This document shows positions 46,501-56,500 of a DNA stretch of 64,000 nucleotides, piece after piece. Every line of letters begins with the position of its first letter. Positions within the stretch are counted from its first letter, which is position 1. The position numbers and the translations under genes were made by a program. Location of the stretch: assembly GCF_029318685.1 (NCBI RefSeq), contig NZ_CP119677.1, positions 4,517,001 to 4,581,000 on the forward strand. The letters are read 5' to 3'. The notes beneath the pieces are model-generated. The model was not told where the DNA came from, searched no databases, and saw only the letters and a program-made list of their open reading frames with translations. This DNA is from Ruminiclostridium papyrosolvens DSM 2782 (lineage in GTDB: Bacteria > Bacillota > Clostridia > Acetivibrionales > DSM-1351).

Positions 46501-47589
46501 ATCTATAGCCCTTATTTCTATTGGATCTCCAATCATAGTACCGGTACCATGGGCTTCTATATATGAAATTGTAGCTGCATCCACTGATGCAGCTTTTAGT
46601 GCCATCTCAACAACCTCCTGCTGGGCATCCAAATCAGGAGTAGTTACACCTATGGTGTTACCGTCGTTATTAACAGCAGAACCTTTGATTACAGCATATA
46701 CTGTATCTCCATCTTCAACTGCTTTTGTTAGGGATTTAAGTATAACTACTCCTACCCCTTCACCGGGTACAAATCCGTCCGCTCTTTTATCAAAAGTATA
46801 ACTTACTCCATTACTTGCTAATGATCTGGGCATTAAATTCAGCGATATAAAGGTATCTGCGTTTATGCATAAATGTACCCCTCCTGCCACAGCCATGTCG
46901 CATTCATGGTTTAAAATACTTTTACAAGCATAATGAGTGCTTACTAAGGATGAAGAGCAAGCTGTATCAAATACTAAGCTTGGTCCTTTGAAATTAAAGA
47001 AGTTAGATATTCTTGCTGAATTAAAATTTCCTAATGTTCCTGTTAATGCAGCACGGGCATTCTGGTAGTTATTATCAAACCCTTGTTTATAATCTCCGCC
47101 TCTTGCCCCGATAAATATACCTGTTCTGCTTCCCCATAAACCTTCACGGCTATATCCTGAATATTCAATACCCTCCATTACAGCTTCAAGTAGTAGTCTG
47201 TGCTGGGGGTCCATTGCAACAGCTTCTTCTTCAGTAATTTCAAAAAAGTTGGCATCAAATAAGTCTACACCATCAATAAACCCGCCATATCTGCACATGG
47301 AAGCAAAAGGCTTAACACCTCTCTTTTTCAGCTCCTCATCAAGCTTCCATCTATCTTCCGGTATATTTTTTATAGCAGCAGAACCCTTTATAATATTTAA
47401 CCATAGCTTGTCACTTGATTCAGCATCAGGAAAACGACATGCAAATCCTATTATAGCTATATCCTTATTATTTTCTGATTTATCTGTATCTTTATATTTT
47501 TCATTTTCATAAATATATGAATATGCTTCCTCAGGGGTTATCTGCCCAGATTCAAGCCCTTTTAATATCTTATCTACTTTCTGTTGCAA
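34543..47589 (-). CDS. Modular polyketide synthase: KS-AT-ACP / KS-at0-DH-KR-ACP / KS-ACP / KS-AT
   Basis: A 4348-residue protein beginning with an N-terminal docking helix (TTG start, GGAGGGG five bases upstream). Module 1: KS 47475-46200 (DTACSSS), AT 45905-44870 (GHSVG, HGFH), ACP serine 44667. Module 2: KS 44410-43150 (TQCSSS), decayed AT 42840-42180, DH 42150-41300 (HKVLNNRIMP; LDGALQ), KR 41240-39890, ACP serine 39708. Module 3: KS 39445-38200, no AT, ACP serine 37509. Module 4: KS 37245-35985 (DTACSSS, EAHGTAT, and RAECAG in place of RGEGxG), AT 35670-34620 (GHSVG, NAFH), then the end. The intact ATs carry malonyl-type motifs. Module 4 is completed by the next two genes. The start overlaps the previous gene by 20 bases. 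Confidence 0.94.
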   Translation of the reverse strand: MQQKVDKILKGLESGQITPEEAYSYIYENEKYKDTDKSENNKDIAIIGFACRFPDAESSDKLWLNIIKGSAAIKNIPEDRWKLDEELKKRGVKPFASMCRYGGFIDGVDLFDANFFEITEEEAVAMDPQHRLLLEAVMEGIEYSGYSREGLWGSRTGIFIGARGGDYKQGFDNNYQNARAALTGTLGNFNSARISNFFNFKGPSLVFDTACSSSLVSTHYACKSILNHECDMAVAGGVHLCINADTFISLNLMPRSLASNGVSYTFDKRADGFVPGEGVGVVILKSLTKAVEDGDTVYAVIKGSAVNNDGNTIGVTTPDLDAQQEVVEMALKAASVDAATISYIEAHGTGTMIGDPIEIRAIDKAFKKYTDNKSFCALGTVKPNIGHLDTAAGIASIIKVVLSLYNKKIPPTLNIEMPNPRINFVDSPFYPAAYLSDWNPVGGVRRAGISSFGFGGTNCHMILEEAPAQVKSTEEFEDRKEQLFLLSAKSQEALKKLAENYSVYLSKNTQLKLGDICFTAGTSRTSFKNRLAVLCSSTSELSQKLGSMEVLTGDGLAASHKVAFMFTGQGAQYSGMALELYENQPIFRAELKKCDELLRNYIGKSLIEMIYQSNGEEMKETSVTQPITFAINYALAKMWMACGVKPAVVMGHSVGEYVAACIAGIFSLEDGLKLISWRGRLMQEKCRRGAMAALMCSLEKAENLINGLNTEKQKLVSIGAKNGYLNTVISGDKDIVKELMTKAETENIRATELSVSHGFHSPMIEPMLKDYERILDEVDFHESKITIISGVTGQKADEETLGKEYWLRHVMEPVDFYSSVKSCEESNIGIMLEIGATNTLCNMAKKIVTREDLLILSTLKRGSSDWRSFQEAMTQLYIKGISINYEAYDKGYKRKRIALPLYPFNGKKYWQNQQVVENKAFEIKPEEVPAIKPKKEYKLKEKVNHLLLDIIAGASKPISGQLSVYNTFMSMGLDSNSLIYTGSEIEKRLDVVFYPSAFFEYNSIDAMSDFILKEYKENVLRYFNSVDNITTPSMEDVPESDTNNKEKFKHKEAKVEKCLDDDIAIIGMSGQFPKAEELNTFWSNLSQGLDCVSDIPAFRLDLDKYYDSNRNADKKTYLKKSGLLENVDMFDAEFFSISPKEAKDMDPQQRLFIQEAYHALEAGGYGGNRLYESNTGVFVGVAHTQYKEDIPYINTFTPLGNHEAIIANRVSYFMNFNGPSLVVNTQCSSSLVAIHLACRSIQNGECDQALAGGVMAVFSPIYYLSGSKLQAFSPDGSCKAFDKEANGYVPGEGCGVLLLKSLKKALEDSDNIYAVIKGSAINHGGRANNLSAPNSKAQEMVITSAMKDAGLKPDDISYIEAHGTGTVLGDPVEIRGLDAAYSKDTERKGYCAIGSLKSNIGHLESAAGVSGIIKVVLAMKHGKLPPTIHFNKLNPFIDIINSPFYINDKLKEWKCQGPKRAGISSFGMGGSNAHIIVEEYPVNKMQEERKLRKYNVITISAKNKNGLKKLAASYKNMLLEDNTAEFQDVCYTTNTGRGHFEYRLAINADSVDKVITALDAFETESVKEKELFFYGENNNKNIKVTYHFSGQVNLETCAETIEELYQSEEQYKTILDKFDSILCKKGINFLQLIKQKDLFKKQVNEDEKIKGITGFLFEYSLGKMLEHAGLAPISMEYTDKGVYTVACLTGYMEVEKAIELILKGVTEEDDYFKEIKESLDGDSDQQADYKLYLGYKSTEQINEEKSLLPINSFINKDCNLFTFIISKLYSLGVDLEWSGIYQQYSTRKAELPLYPFSRNSFWKQSSMIAPASAVKEVYEISLISGDYQHSIYNIKLNAVLEKLMNEHKVLNNRIMPGTGYIDIVMFVMQKFTGSVPAKIQNVTVLNTITYEQFNSGEVIIECKKNSDEGLFTICKSNSETTGERQIECVTGRVSFEKQVSQNIDKNNFNLIDGNIIDSIDIYEAYKSIGMNYGKSFMCIDSIRINSKQFVSHLSLKEQSELGYFYVHQGMLDGALQSIIAASMNNGVDNSTAYLPFYYENILIYEKLNTSKYICHGEIKEDISKAASNIKCDIDIYDTYGKKIISIEGFTVKKKQLTLQNGKNVNVSSEVMNYLNEVRWINVNLNNNDIKMDKSGKWLIFSDNNRFTNILKEKLAGYGQEAIIISEVKDIEQEISSIKDMHSSIRGIIYSTAYDNAKAKINSIECFYREEGATLRNLFYLAKSLGSTNRRQKLEFITLTGDAVYIEEKKAEINPKNASVWAFSKVMDIENESLNVRCIDFDCGQLNEEGNSESIAREICLGADKYVLYNGGKRYISEIYQLKSEVAQTPSKFLEQGVYVITGGLGEIALETSKYLAENYNAKLILLSRTAFPDKKDWNSIIENQNENHKDYKRIKAIEALDSEVEVLQCDITNEAQLKDCIDSIRRKYGKINGIFHMAGIIKDKLISLKTWDDMVEVLAPKVIGAELLDKVTENDNLDFFAMYSSVAAITGNMGQSDYAAGNSYIDALAHRRRASGKTAVSLNWTLWEQIGMGVKFINAQKSRGVKTIKNAAAMEAMEYSLTRENGQVIIADLSQYITSQKDNDGKDYKQEAEDYFINKIADFLCAALDYNKESIDITTSFVELGIDSILGVEIIRKIEDLLDTPLNPTFIYDYPNIERLSNFLAANYLDEIIDKGLVACSASSVENERTFIDEIATETLITDTAEEEFEETDIAIIGMSYRLPGTDEENDFLDFLTKGESAINEFPWDRALTKVQKQDNNKPLGGYLEDIYSFDPQFFNITPKEAELMDPQQRTMLKVVWEAVEVSGYSDKIQGSDTGVFIGVSTNEYQLLVGEHHSQVGTGNALSITANRISYFFDLKGPSMAIDTACSSSLVSLDTACANIRQGNCDMAIAGGVSLILTTNTTKVFNEAGMLSADGRCKTFDSSANGYVRGEGCGVVVLKPMKKAKEDKDNILAVIKGSSVNQDGHTNGLTAPNAISQELVIKKALKLSKVNAENITYIEAHGTGTPLGDPIEIRALTSVFNSFTDRKSFCAIGSVKTNIGHLEAASGIASIIKVILALKYKVILPTLNFKKLNAHIPLIDSPFYIADEVKPWKCENGKRIAGVSSFGFGGTNSHAVIQEAPSIARVSDASEKHCIFTVSATNQLSLRNNIKRLCAYIKKNKEINLASISYTLTARRKHFSNRIVFIAQNRDEVIRKLEYILSQENFKTDNEYGYSIIKSNYAVRSSKVWGQKLEENLTADERVSILKELEKAYLLDEKIQWFKIFAEDERRVSELPPYCFNEDRYIAGEENSEKAEESLVKTENSDNSKTIKVYSYSTEGLADKISSIFVEQLIEKLKFKADQIDIDSSLMDYGFDSIFAVSTLQVYEQKIGTQLDPTLLFDFSSIRDFSKYLAEEYNEQFQTYFAGTEESEPVVEQYISPIINTTEDTLRSETTPLKLINKNSSDIAIIGYSGRFPKCDSPEMLWNKLKEGFDGISQLPEERYVYGGAEKNDTLKNVFSGYIGNVHMFDPLLFNISGKEAECMDPQQRLMLEVVWETLEHSGYNSQELSDRKTGVFVGTSSKDYSVLISEGKSFSPYMGTGNAPSIIANRISHTFNLKGPSISVDTACSSSLVAIHLACQSIYSGESNIAIAGGVNLLLDYDSQAIFEKAGMLSADHHCKTFDDSANGYVRAECAGAIMLKPLEDALRDGDHIHAVIKATGVNQDGRSNGLTVPNAVSQTELLCDTWNKGGINPETISYIEAHGTATSLGDPIEIRGITEAFKKYTNKKSFCAVGSIKSNIGHAESAAGIAGIIKVILAMKHGYIPPSVNFKRASKKINFIESPVYVNAALNKWESCDGAPRRAGISSFGFGGTNSHILLEEAPKISADVCKEPDSALSLLTLSGKNQSMLKKYLGDIYSHIKKNNDLNIYDLCYTLSTGRQHMNNRLAVKCNSRDELLNKLESVIESDFSDNMQGVWKSENSDKKHQPVVFMYTGQGSQYKGAGYTLYLNEPIFREALEKCEELLLPYIKYKLTDLLYSDKCSEELLNQTNIAQPVIFSFGYALTCLWMEWGIRPDIVLGHSVGEYIAAVVAGVFSLQDGIKLIAERGRLMSEVAAEGEMYAVFANLEVIKAYIKDYPSDKIRIAAINSPNNIVISGDKEIARQVIKKLSENNINSQKLAVSNAFHSPLMEPIVNEFRALASKIQYFKPVIPIVSNVSADIFKDKTFNPEYLVEHLLNPVKFMDSIELLEEQGYKVFVEISGRQTLVNLCKNIFIDKKDKILLSSLQPSKNYLETVTDVLGQLYALGSKINWCKIYANKKGRKIPLPAYPFNRKSYWFKELQDSHMSSKTGRTSSMRGKKVQ

Positions 47590-50500
47590 AACTTCCCCTC
47601 CCTTCTAAATTTAATAACGCCTCTAAACCCTCTGCTCTATCCATTTTCCCATTAGATACATCCTTTAAAATATTCATTCTAAGCTGTTTGATATCAGGTT
47701 TAGCAACTTTATTATCTTGTGGTTTTGGTAAAGCACTTACCTTTCCTTTATGAGTTTTACATAAATATTCAGTTAGTTTGCTTATATTTGAATGTTCCAT
47801 AAATACTGAGTGTGGTATTGACCCTCCTAAATATTCTTCTATGGCTTTTACCATATCCCCTATTATCAGAGAATCAAGTCCGAAATTACTAAACTCCAAG
47901 TTTGTATCAATCTGTTCCTCTTCCATATATAAAAGCTTTGCAAGGGTTGTTTTTAAAAATCTTTGTATAGCATTGCTATCTTTATTCACATTATATGTAG
48001 GGAGGACAACCGCATTATTTATATCTATATTCTGTAATATACTGTTTACAGCCTGTATAACTTCCTGAGATTTTATAGGGCCCAATCCCTTCTGACTAAT
48101 GTGCTTTATGTATTTACTATCAACCTTCATACCTCCATCGAGTACAAAAGGAAGATTAATTGATACTTTTCTAACTCCTTTGTCTCCAACAGAAGCATAA
48201 TAATCCATAAAAGCATTTGCTGCAGAATAATCCATCTGACCGGGATTTCCTTCTACAGACGCTAGTGATGACATCATAATAAAGAACCCTGACTTTTTTA
48301 CAGGAACAAGTTTATCTAAAATATAGCTGCCAAATATCTTAGGTGATATTACTTTTTTAAAGGATTTAAAATCTTTATTTACTACCAGTGCATCCTCAAC
48401 TACTCCTGCACAATGAATTAGACCGTCTAACTCCCCATATTTTAACCTGATGTGCTCAGATAGTTGTTCTACACCTTCATAAGATGTAACATCGGTGCAA
48501 ATATATTCAACACTATAACCAGCTTCCACTAATCTCGACAACTCTTCTGACCTTTTTACAGCTTCCTGTGAGTTATCATTGTCAGACAGTTCCGTTCTTC
48601 CAACAATAATAATCTTGCAACGGTATTTTTGCAGGTAATATTTAGCCAGCCTTAATCCTAAACCTGAAGCTCCGCCGACTATCATTATAGCTTTAAAGCT
48701 TTCCGCTATTTCCTTATCAGAACCCGTTAAGATATCCTGTATCTTCTCCAATTGTCTTACATACTTAATTCCATCTCTGAAGCATATCTGTTCCGCCTCG
48801 AAGCTTGACGTCTTAAGCTCATGGAAAATACAGTCTGCTATAATCTCACTATCCTTTTCCTGTCCGTCAATATCTAAAGATTTAGATTTTATCCTCGGAT
48901 TTTCCTTAGTTAAACTCTCTAAACCAATGCAGGAAGAATACTTTATTGCAGATAAAATATTCTTTTCCTCAAATAAATTATGTGTAGAATTTGTAACAAA
49001 TAAGAGTCTGATATTTGCTTCATACTTGTGAATTGCTTTCCCAATAAAAAATATTGAATACAGTCCTAAGGAAAGCCACTTTTCTATTTCTTCAATATTC
49101 TCAACTATGGGTGAAATATTGTGAGAAACATTCCACATATGCACAATTAATACTTCTGAGGAATTGCCCTTTAGAACAGCTTCAAACAGCTGAGTATAAC
49201 TGTTCTCCTCCATAGGATTCAACTGGTAATGAGTTTGCGTTATCCCCCTAAAGCTGTCTGATACCTCAACGACGATATATTCCAGATTATTTTTTTCTAA
49301 TGTTTCCAAAAAAGCTTTACGTTCAACTTCTTGGTTGCTAAAAACAATAATCTTTTTATTCTTTAATTCATAGTCACCTAAACTTACTTTTTCAACTTTC
49401 TTCCATTTATAGCTGAACAGACTATTGGGTTTATCTATTTGATTGGTTAACCCGGCTTTAATTAAATTGCTACTGTTTTCATTTTTCTTTTTAACGGTTT
49501 CCTTCTTAATCAAAATATCATTATTTGTAACATTGTTATTAGCTTCAATAACACTATCAATACAATATCTTTTTCTTTCAAAAGGATACATAGGAAGAAT
49601 TAATCGATTATATTTTTCTCCCTGATAATATTTTGTCCAGTCCGGCTCCAACCCTGACAAAAAGGCTTTAGCTAAGGTTTCAGGGAGGGATGTTATGTTC
49701 ATTATTTGGTAGTCGGAAGCTGTATTTTCCCATTCTATGGCAAAAACTTTATCAATTCTTGCTTCGCTTAAAATAGATTGAACTATTTCATTTCTATCAA
49801 TATCCCCGTCTTCAATAACCCTTATTTTTTTAGAACTGATATTAATTGAAATACTCTCATCTTTAATCAATGCTTCTAAAGCAGTCTCCAAAGAAATCGC
49901 ATCTGTTAGAACTGCAGCCAGCATTAACTGAGATTTTGCAGTTACATACACCGCTGGTTCCAAACCTAACACCTTTAGTGTCTTAAGGGTTACATAGGCT
50001 GAAATAAAGGACATAATTCTAACTGCGGAATGGTAGTTTTTCTTTTCTATAATTTCCTCAAGGCTATCACCTGTCAAATTAACAGCTATTTTGTTTAATT
50101 CATAGATAAGATTAAGATTATCGGATTTTTTTATATTCAGTAATAAATCCATATCAATTTTCGTAGTATTCCCTAATACTACAGCAAATCTGGAAGACTT
50201 GCTGCTATTTAAATCATAAATTACTGCACCGGACTTAGGGGAATTTTCAACACCCTTCATCGCTGCATACTTCAACTTTTCTCTTAAATCAGAAATAGAA
50301 TCAGCCACAAAACAAGCTTTATAGTCAAAGGAATCTCTTCCTGTATTCATTGAGAAACAAAGATCCTGCAACCTTATGTATGGATTTTTATCAATATACT
50401 CTTCTAAATCCCTGATTATTGCATTTAAAGAGTATAAAGTCTTGGCTGAAATAGCAAGTACATTTGTATTGCTCACCGCATCTCTTTCATTTTTACTTTC

Positions 50501-53500
50501 AGTTTCGTAATCACTTAATATTACGTGACAATTGGTTCCCCCAAAGCCAAAGGAGCTCACTGAAGCATATTTCTTTGCTCCTCCTCTGTCCCAAGGACGT
50601 AACTTATCATTTATATAAAATGGTGTAGAAGTAAAAGGTATATGGGGATTTATCTTATTAAAATTTATAGTTGGCGGAAGCATCTTATTTTTGAACATCA
50701 AAACTGTCTTTATTAATCCGGCTACTCCTGATGAAGATTCTAAATGCCCTATTATTGACTTTGCCGTGCTTATGGCACAAAATGAATTTTTATCAGTATA
50801 TTCTCTATATGCTTGTGTCAGAGCCTTAATTTCAACCGGATCTCCCAAAGCCGTACCTGTGCCATGAGCCTCAACGTGACTTATATCCTGAGGAGTAATA
50901 TCCGCTCTCTTAATTGCCTCTAAAATAACTTGTTTTTGAGCGTTAGGATTTGGTGCACTAATACCCACTTTGTCATTGCCGTCGTGATTTACAGCTATGC
51001 CATTAATGACAGCATATATGTTGTCCCCGTCCTCTATAGCCTTATTTAATGGCTTTAGCAGAACTGAGCCAACGCCTTCTCCTCTTACATAACCGTCAGC
51101 TTGTTCATCAAAGGTTTTACATTTACCATCCTTAGCTAACATTCCGGCTGCTTTAAAAACTTTAAAAGCATCGGTAGAAAAATAAAGCTGAACTCCACCT
51201 GCAATAGCCATGTCTACCTGTTTATTAACAATAGCATTATATGCTATATCTAAGGCTACTAAGGAGGATGAACATGCTGAATCTACAGTTAAACTTGGTC
51301 CCTTTAGGTTTAACAGGTAAGATACTCTATTTGCAATGACACACAATGAGTTTCCTAATCCCATATAAGGACTTGTAATTCCGCTATTTTCACATAATTT
51401 TTTGTATTCTACCTGACTGGCTCCAACGTATACTCCAACAGTCTGATTATTTAGTCTCTTTGAGCTATACCCAGCCATATCCAACGTATTCCATGCTGTT
51501 TCCAGAAACAGTCTCTGCTGTGGGTCAACAAAAATTGCTTCTTTCGGAGAAATATTAAAAAATAATGGCTCAAAATATTCTACGTTTTGTAAAAATCCAC
51601 CCCAGATATCAGAATCCTTATTACCTTGTATGAATTTTTCCTCAGTGAGTGCAGTAACTGAGTTTACCCCATTCTTTAAAATCTCCCAATACTCATCTAC
51701 GTTTTTAGCTCCCGGAAACATCCCTGCAAACCCGATAATGGCAACATCATTGTTATTCTGTTGATGTTGCTCAGGCTTTGGGCTATCTGCCTGCACGCTC
51801 TCTGTTTCCTGCTCTTCCTTAATTGCTTCTATTATTTCAACGCTGCTTTTTATTTCTTTTGTCTCATTAATAAGCTTCTTAAAGCAATCTGCATGGTTAC
51901 TGAATAAATATTGTGAAAAATCCTTTATTGTTGAGTATTCAAATAATAGTGTAGGGTAGAGTTCAGCATTTATTCTATCTGCAACCCAACTTGTAAAATC
52001 AACAATAGATATGGAATCTAAACCTAATTCCATAAAGTTAATATCAATATTTATATCTTTCTTACTTATATCTAATATTTCTGATATTTTTGTAATCAGT
52101 TCATCTTCAATAACAAACTCCACATCAACAAAATCAATTTCGTTTGTTTGGGTTTTCGGCAGGGATTCCTGTGGGTGATTTTTGATTTCTTGTGATGGTG
52201 CAGCAGTTGGTAAAGCCATTTCTTCAATAGAGTTATTAAGTGCAATAACCTGGCTTACATTAAGACCTAAAATTTCTTCTAGCGCTTCATATCCGTCTTC
52301 TATACCAAAAGGTTGCATTCCAATTCTTTTTTTAGCGTCTGCCTGTCCACTACGCACTCCCATGCCCACTGCATCCCACAAAGTCCAATTAATTGAGATA
52401 GCTGATATCCCCAAATTTTTACTAATAAAATCAGCGTAATCATCCATGAAACTATTTGCTGCAGCATAATCACTTTGCCCTATGCTTCCAAAGAAAGATG
52501 CAATACTGGAGAAAAACACTATAAAGGAAGGATTGACTTTTTTAAAGGTTTCTACAATATTTACACTTCCTTGAATCTTCGGTGACAAAACTTTATTAAC
52601 ATCCTCAGCACTCTTATTCCTAATAAGGGAATCTCTTATTACACCAGCCATATGGAATATGCCATCTAATTTTAGATTATCACCCAATTGGTCAAATAAG
52701 GTTTCAACCTCATATCTATAAGTCACATCCAAGTTAAAAATCTTAACTTTAGAGCCATTTGCTTCCATCGTCCTGATAGCTTTTATCTTAGTTGAAAAAT
52801 TATCATCTGAATAAGTTCCTTGTAAGTAGGAATCCCATTCTTCTCTATCGGGGAATTTAGATTTGCCTACAAGTATTAAATCAGCACCATATTTCTGAGA
52901 AATAATCTGGGCAATACTAAAACCTAAACCATTAAGTCCCCCGGTAATCAAATAGGTACCTTCTTTTTTTATTTTGCCCATTGCTGATGTAGCAGGCTGT
53001 GAGCTAGTCTGCTCTATAGTCTGAATAAATCTTTTTTGATTTTTATATTTGACAACCAAATCATTACTTTCACTGTTTAACTCATTTATAATGAGCTTAC
53101 ACAGACTGCTTGCGGTACAATCATCCGTATTTACAAGACTCATTTTGATATTCGGATATTCTTTAGCCACAGTTTTAACAACTCCGGAAATCACTGATTT
53201 AAATGTATTAAATAAATTGTTTTTACTAAAACATTCATCCGATACCGTTAATATTTTTGAAACTTTTAAAGCTTTATTCATTTCTATAGCTTGCATTAAG
53301 CTTATAAAATCTATTACTGCTTCCTCTGAACTCCTGAAATATTTATCTTTTTCCCTGCTGAAATAATCAATATTAGTCTTAGGAAGAAAGTTGATAACTT
53401 TAATAGTTTGTATTCCCTCAGAATATAAATTGTTAAACATATTGTTAAAATTATCTGCATTACTAAAGTCCATTTCTGTTGTAGTTTTATCAATTCTCTT

Positions 53501-56500
53501 GAACTCTTTTCCTTTTATACAGCGTATGGTATGAAAATTAAGTTCTTTAAGACATTTTTCAACTCCATCATGGAAACTGTCATTGTTACATAAAATTAAT
53601 ACAGAAAATTCATTACTGTTGCCAGATATAGAACTTTCCTTTTCAACGAATTTAGGAATATAGAAATAGCCATTTCTTTTTGACTTATTTAATGAATGAA
53701 TATTTATATGGGTATTTATTTTTTTGAATGAGTGACCTTGTATTGTTATCTTCACATTTCCTTCAGTATCAGTAATGAGGATATCAGCAGTTATTACCTC
53801 CTTACTATTTCTGGTAATCTTTAAATAGCTATACCCTTCCGACTGAAGCGGTTCATGTATGGAAACTTTATTTACAAGAAATGGGATAAAAGTATCATTT
53901 TTCGATTCCTCATTTTCCTTCAACCCTATTATCGATTGTAAAGCTCCATCCACAAAGTTTGGATAATAGAGGGTTCCATTATTTATTAATTCATCTGTTC
54001 CAGATAATTTCAATTTAGCTATAACACTATTTTCATTTGCCCACAGCTGCTCTATACTTCTGAAGGTACTTCCATAAGCTACACCCTTGCTGTTAAATTT
54101 GTTATATATTTCATCAATAGATACAGGTGATTTACGAAGTTTATTAATCAAATTACTCAAATCTATTCGTTCATTACTAGGGCTATCTCCAAATTCTATA
54201 CTTCCACCGGCGCATAACTTCCAATCGTCTCCATTGTCAGTTTTGTACATAACTTTAAAATCGGAATTATCAATGCCTTCATAAATAATCTTAATTTTAA
54301 GGTTATTTCCATCTTTCAGTTCAAGCTGAGTAATATGTTTAATTTGTTTTAAAGCTGCAACATGCTTTTTGAATTTTTCAGCAGTATTTCTGATTACAGC
54401 TTCCCATAATGCAACCCCCGGAAAAACCTTCACTCCGTTGACTATATGGTCCCTAACCACAGGATTAAATTCATTTATTGTCTCAACTACATCCTCATCC
54501 TGCAAAGATAGGTTGTGGTATCTTTTGCCTTTATATTGTTCAATCCAGCATTTCTCCCTTTCAAGAGGACATATCGGAACCAATTCAGTTCTGGGCTTTT
54601 TAGCCTTAAAAATACTAAAGTCCAAATTTAAACCTGATGTAAATAATTCTGCTGCTGCACTGTTTATACAACTTATTTCGCCTTTATTTTTATTTAAAGA
54701 AGGTATTATTCGTATTCCATCTCTTCCTTTTAATATATCTTTAATCATATTCGAAGCAGATGTGCCGGGCCCGGCTTCGAGGAATATATTAATGCCATTT
54801 TCTGCGGCTGTGTTTATACTCTTTTCAAACATTACAGTCTGCATTAAGTGATTTTTCCAGTAATCTTTATCCAAGGTACCTTTTTTTATAAGGTTTCCCG
54901 TAACATTTTGAACCAAAGGTATTTGTAAATTATTAAAAGCAACATGTTCTAAGGCTCTTTCAAACTCTTCAACAATAGGGTTCATAAGAATTGAATGAAA
55001 GGCGTGAGAAACAGACAGCTTCACATATCTTATTCCTCTTTCGGAGAGTAGCTTTATTATTTTGTTTATAAGTGTAAGTTCACATGAAATTACAGTATTT
55101 GACGGGCTGTTAATTGCAGCTATGGATATGGAGTTTTGTTGGTCAGCTGACAGCTCATGGATTAGCTCTAAAACCTTATGGTGTGGCATAAAAATTACAA
55201 TCATCCCACCATTTAGAGGAAGGCTTTGAATAAGATTGCCTCTGATACAAATCAACTTTAATGCATCTTCCAAGGTTAATATACCGGATATACATGCAGC
55301 AACGTATTCACCTACACTATGTCCAATAACTACCTTAGGTCTGATACCGCTCTTTATCCATACTTGCGCTAAAGAATAACATATGGAAAACAAAGCAGGC
55401 TGCGTATAACATGTCTGATTTAAAAGCTCTTCATTTTCTTTTTTGTATATTATGTCTATTAAGGGTCTGTCCAAAAACTCACTTGCAAGGGCATTACATT
55501 CATCAAAGGCTTTCTTGAACACAGGTATCTGCTGATACAGCTTTTCTGCCATGCCTATATAATGTGAGCCCTGTCCCGGAAAAACCATAGCAACGGAGGC
55601 CTTAGTAAAGCTGTTATCCCTTGTATATACTTTAAGGTTTTTGACTCCCAAAATTTCATTGGTCTCTGCCAGTTTAAGTTTATCTATGGTATCCTGTTTA
55701 TCCTGAACGCATAAAGCTGTCCTGTAATCTAACATTTCTCTGGCAGTATTAGCAGTATAAATAAAGTCTTGTAAATTTATTGAACTGTTATTTTCCAGTG
55801 CAGTTCTATAGAGATATGCTAATTTCTGAAGATTGTATACATTTTCAGCAGAAAGCGTTAATACTTGTTCTTCTTTTATATCTTCCGTAGCTGTTTTCTT
55901 TTTATCAATGTATTCTTCAAGAACCATATGACAATTTGTCCCGCCAAACCCAAAGGAACTAATGGCAGCTCGCCTTATGTTATCAACAGGCTCCCAATTT
56001 TGTAAGGACATAACCGGATAAAAAGGTGAGTTTAAAAAGTTTAGTCTTGGATTAGGTATTTCACAATTTAATGTAGGAACAATTTTTTTATTGTAAAGTG
56101 AAAGAATAACTTTAATAAAACCGGCTACTCCGGAAGCCGTATCTAAATGTCCGATGTTAGTTTTTACTGAACCGATAGCGCAATAACCTTTTTTATCAGT
56201 ATATTCTTTAAAAATCTCAGTCAACGCTTTGATTTCAATAGGATCACCTATTACCGTACCTGTTCCGTGAGCTTCAACATATGATATGGTAGACGGCTCT
56301 GTCTTGGCGTTTTTATATGCTTGCCTTAAGACATCCTTCTGACCGTCGTAATTGGGAGTTGTTATTCCCATAGTATGTCCGTCGTTATTAACACAAGACC
56401 CCGAAATTATACCATATATTATATCCCCATCTTTCAAAGCTTTTTCCAGAGGTTTTAACAGAACTGCACCTCCGCCTTCTCCCGGTACAAATCCATCAGC

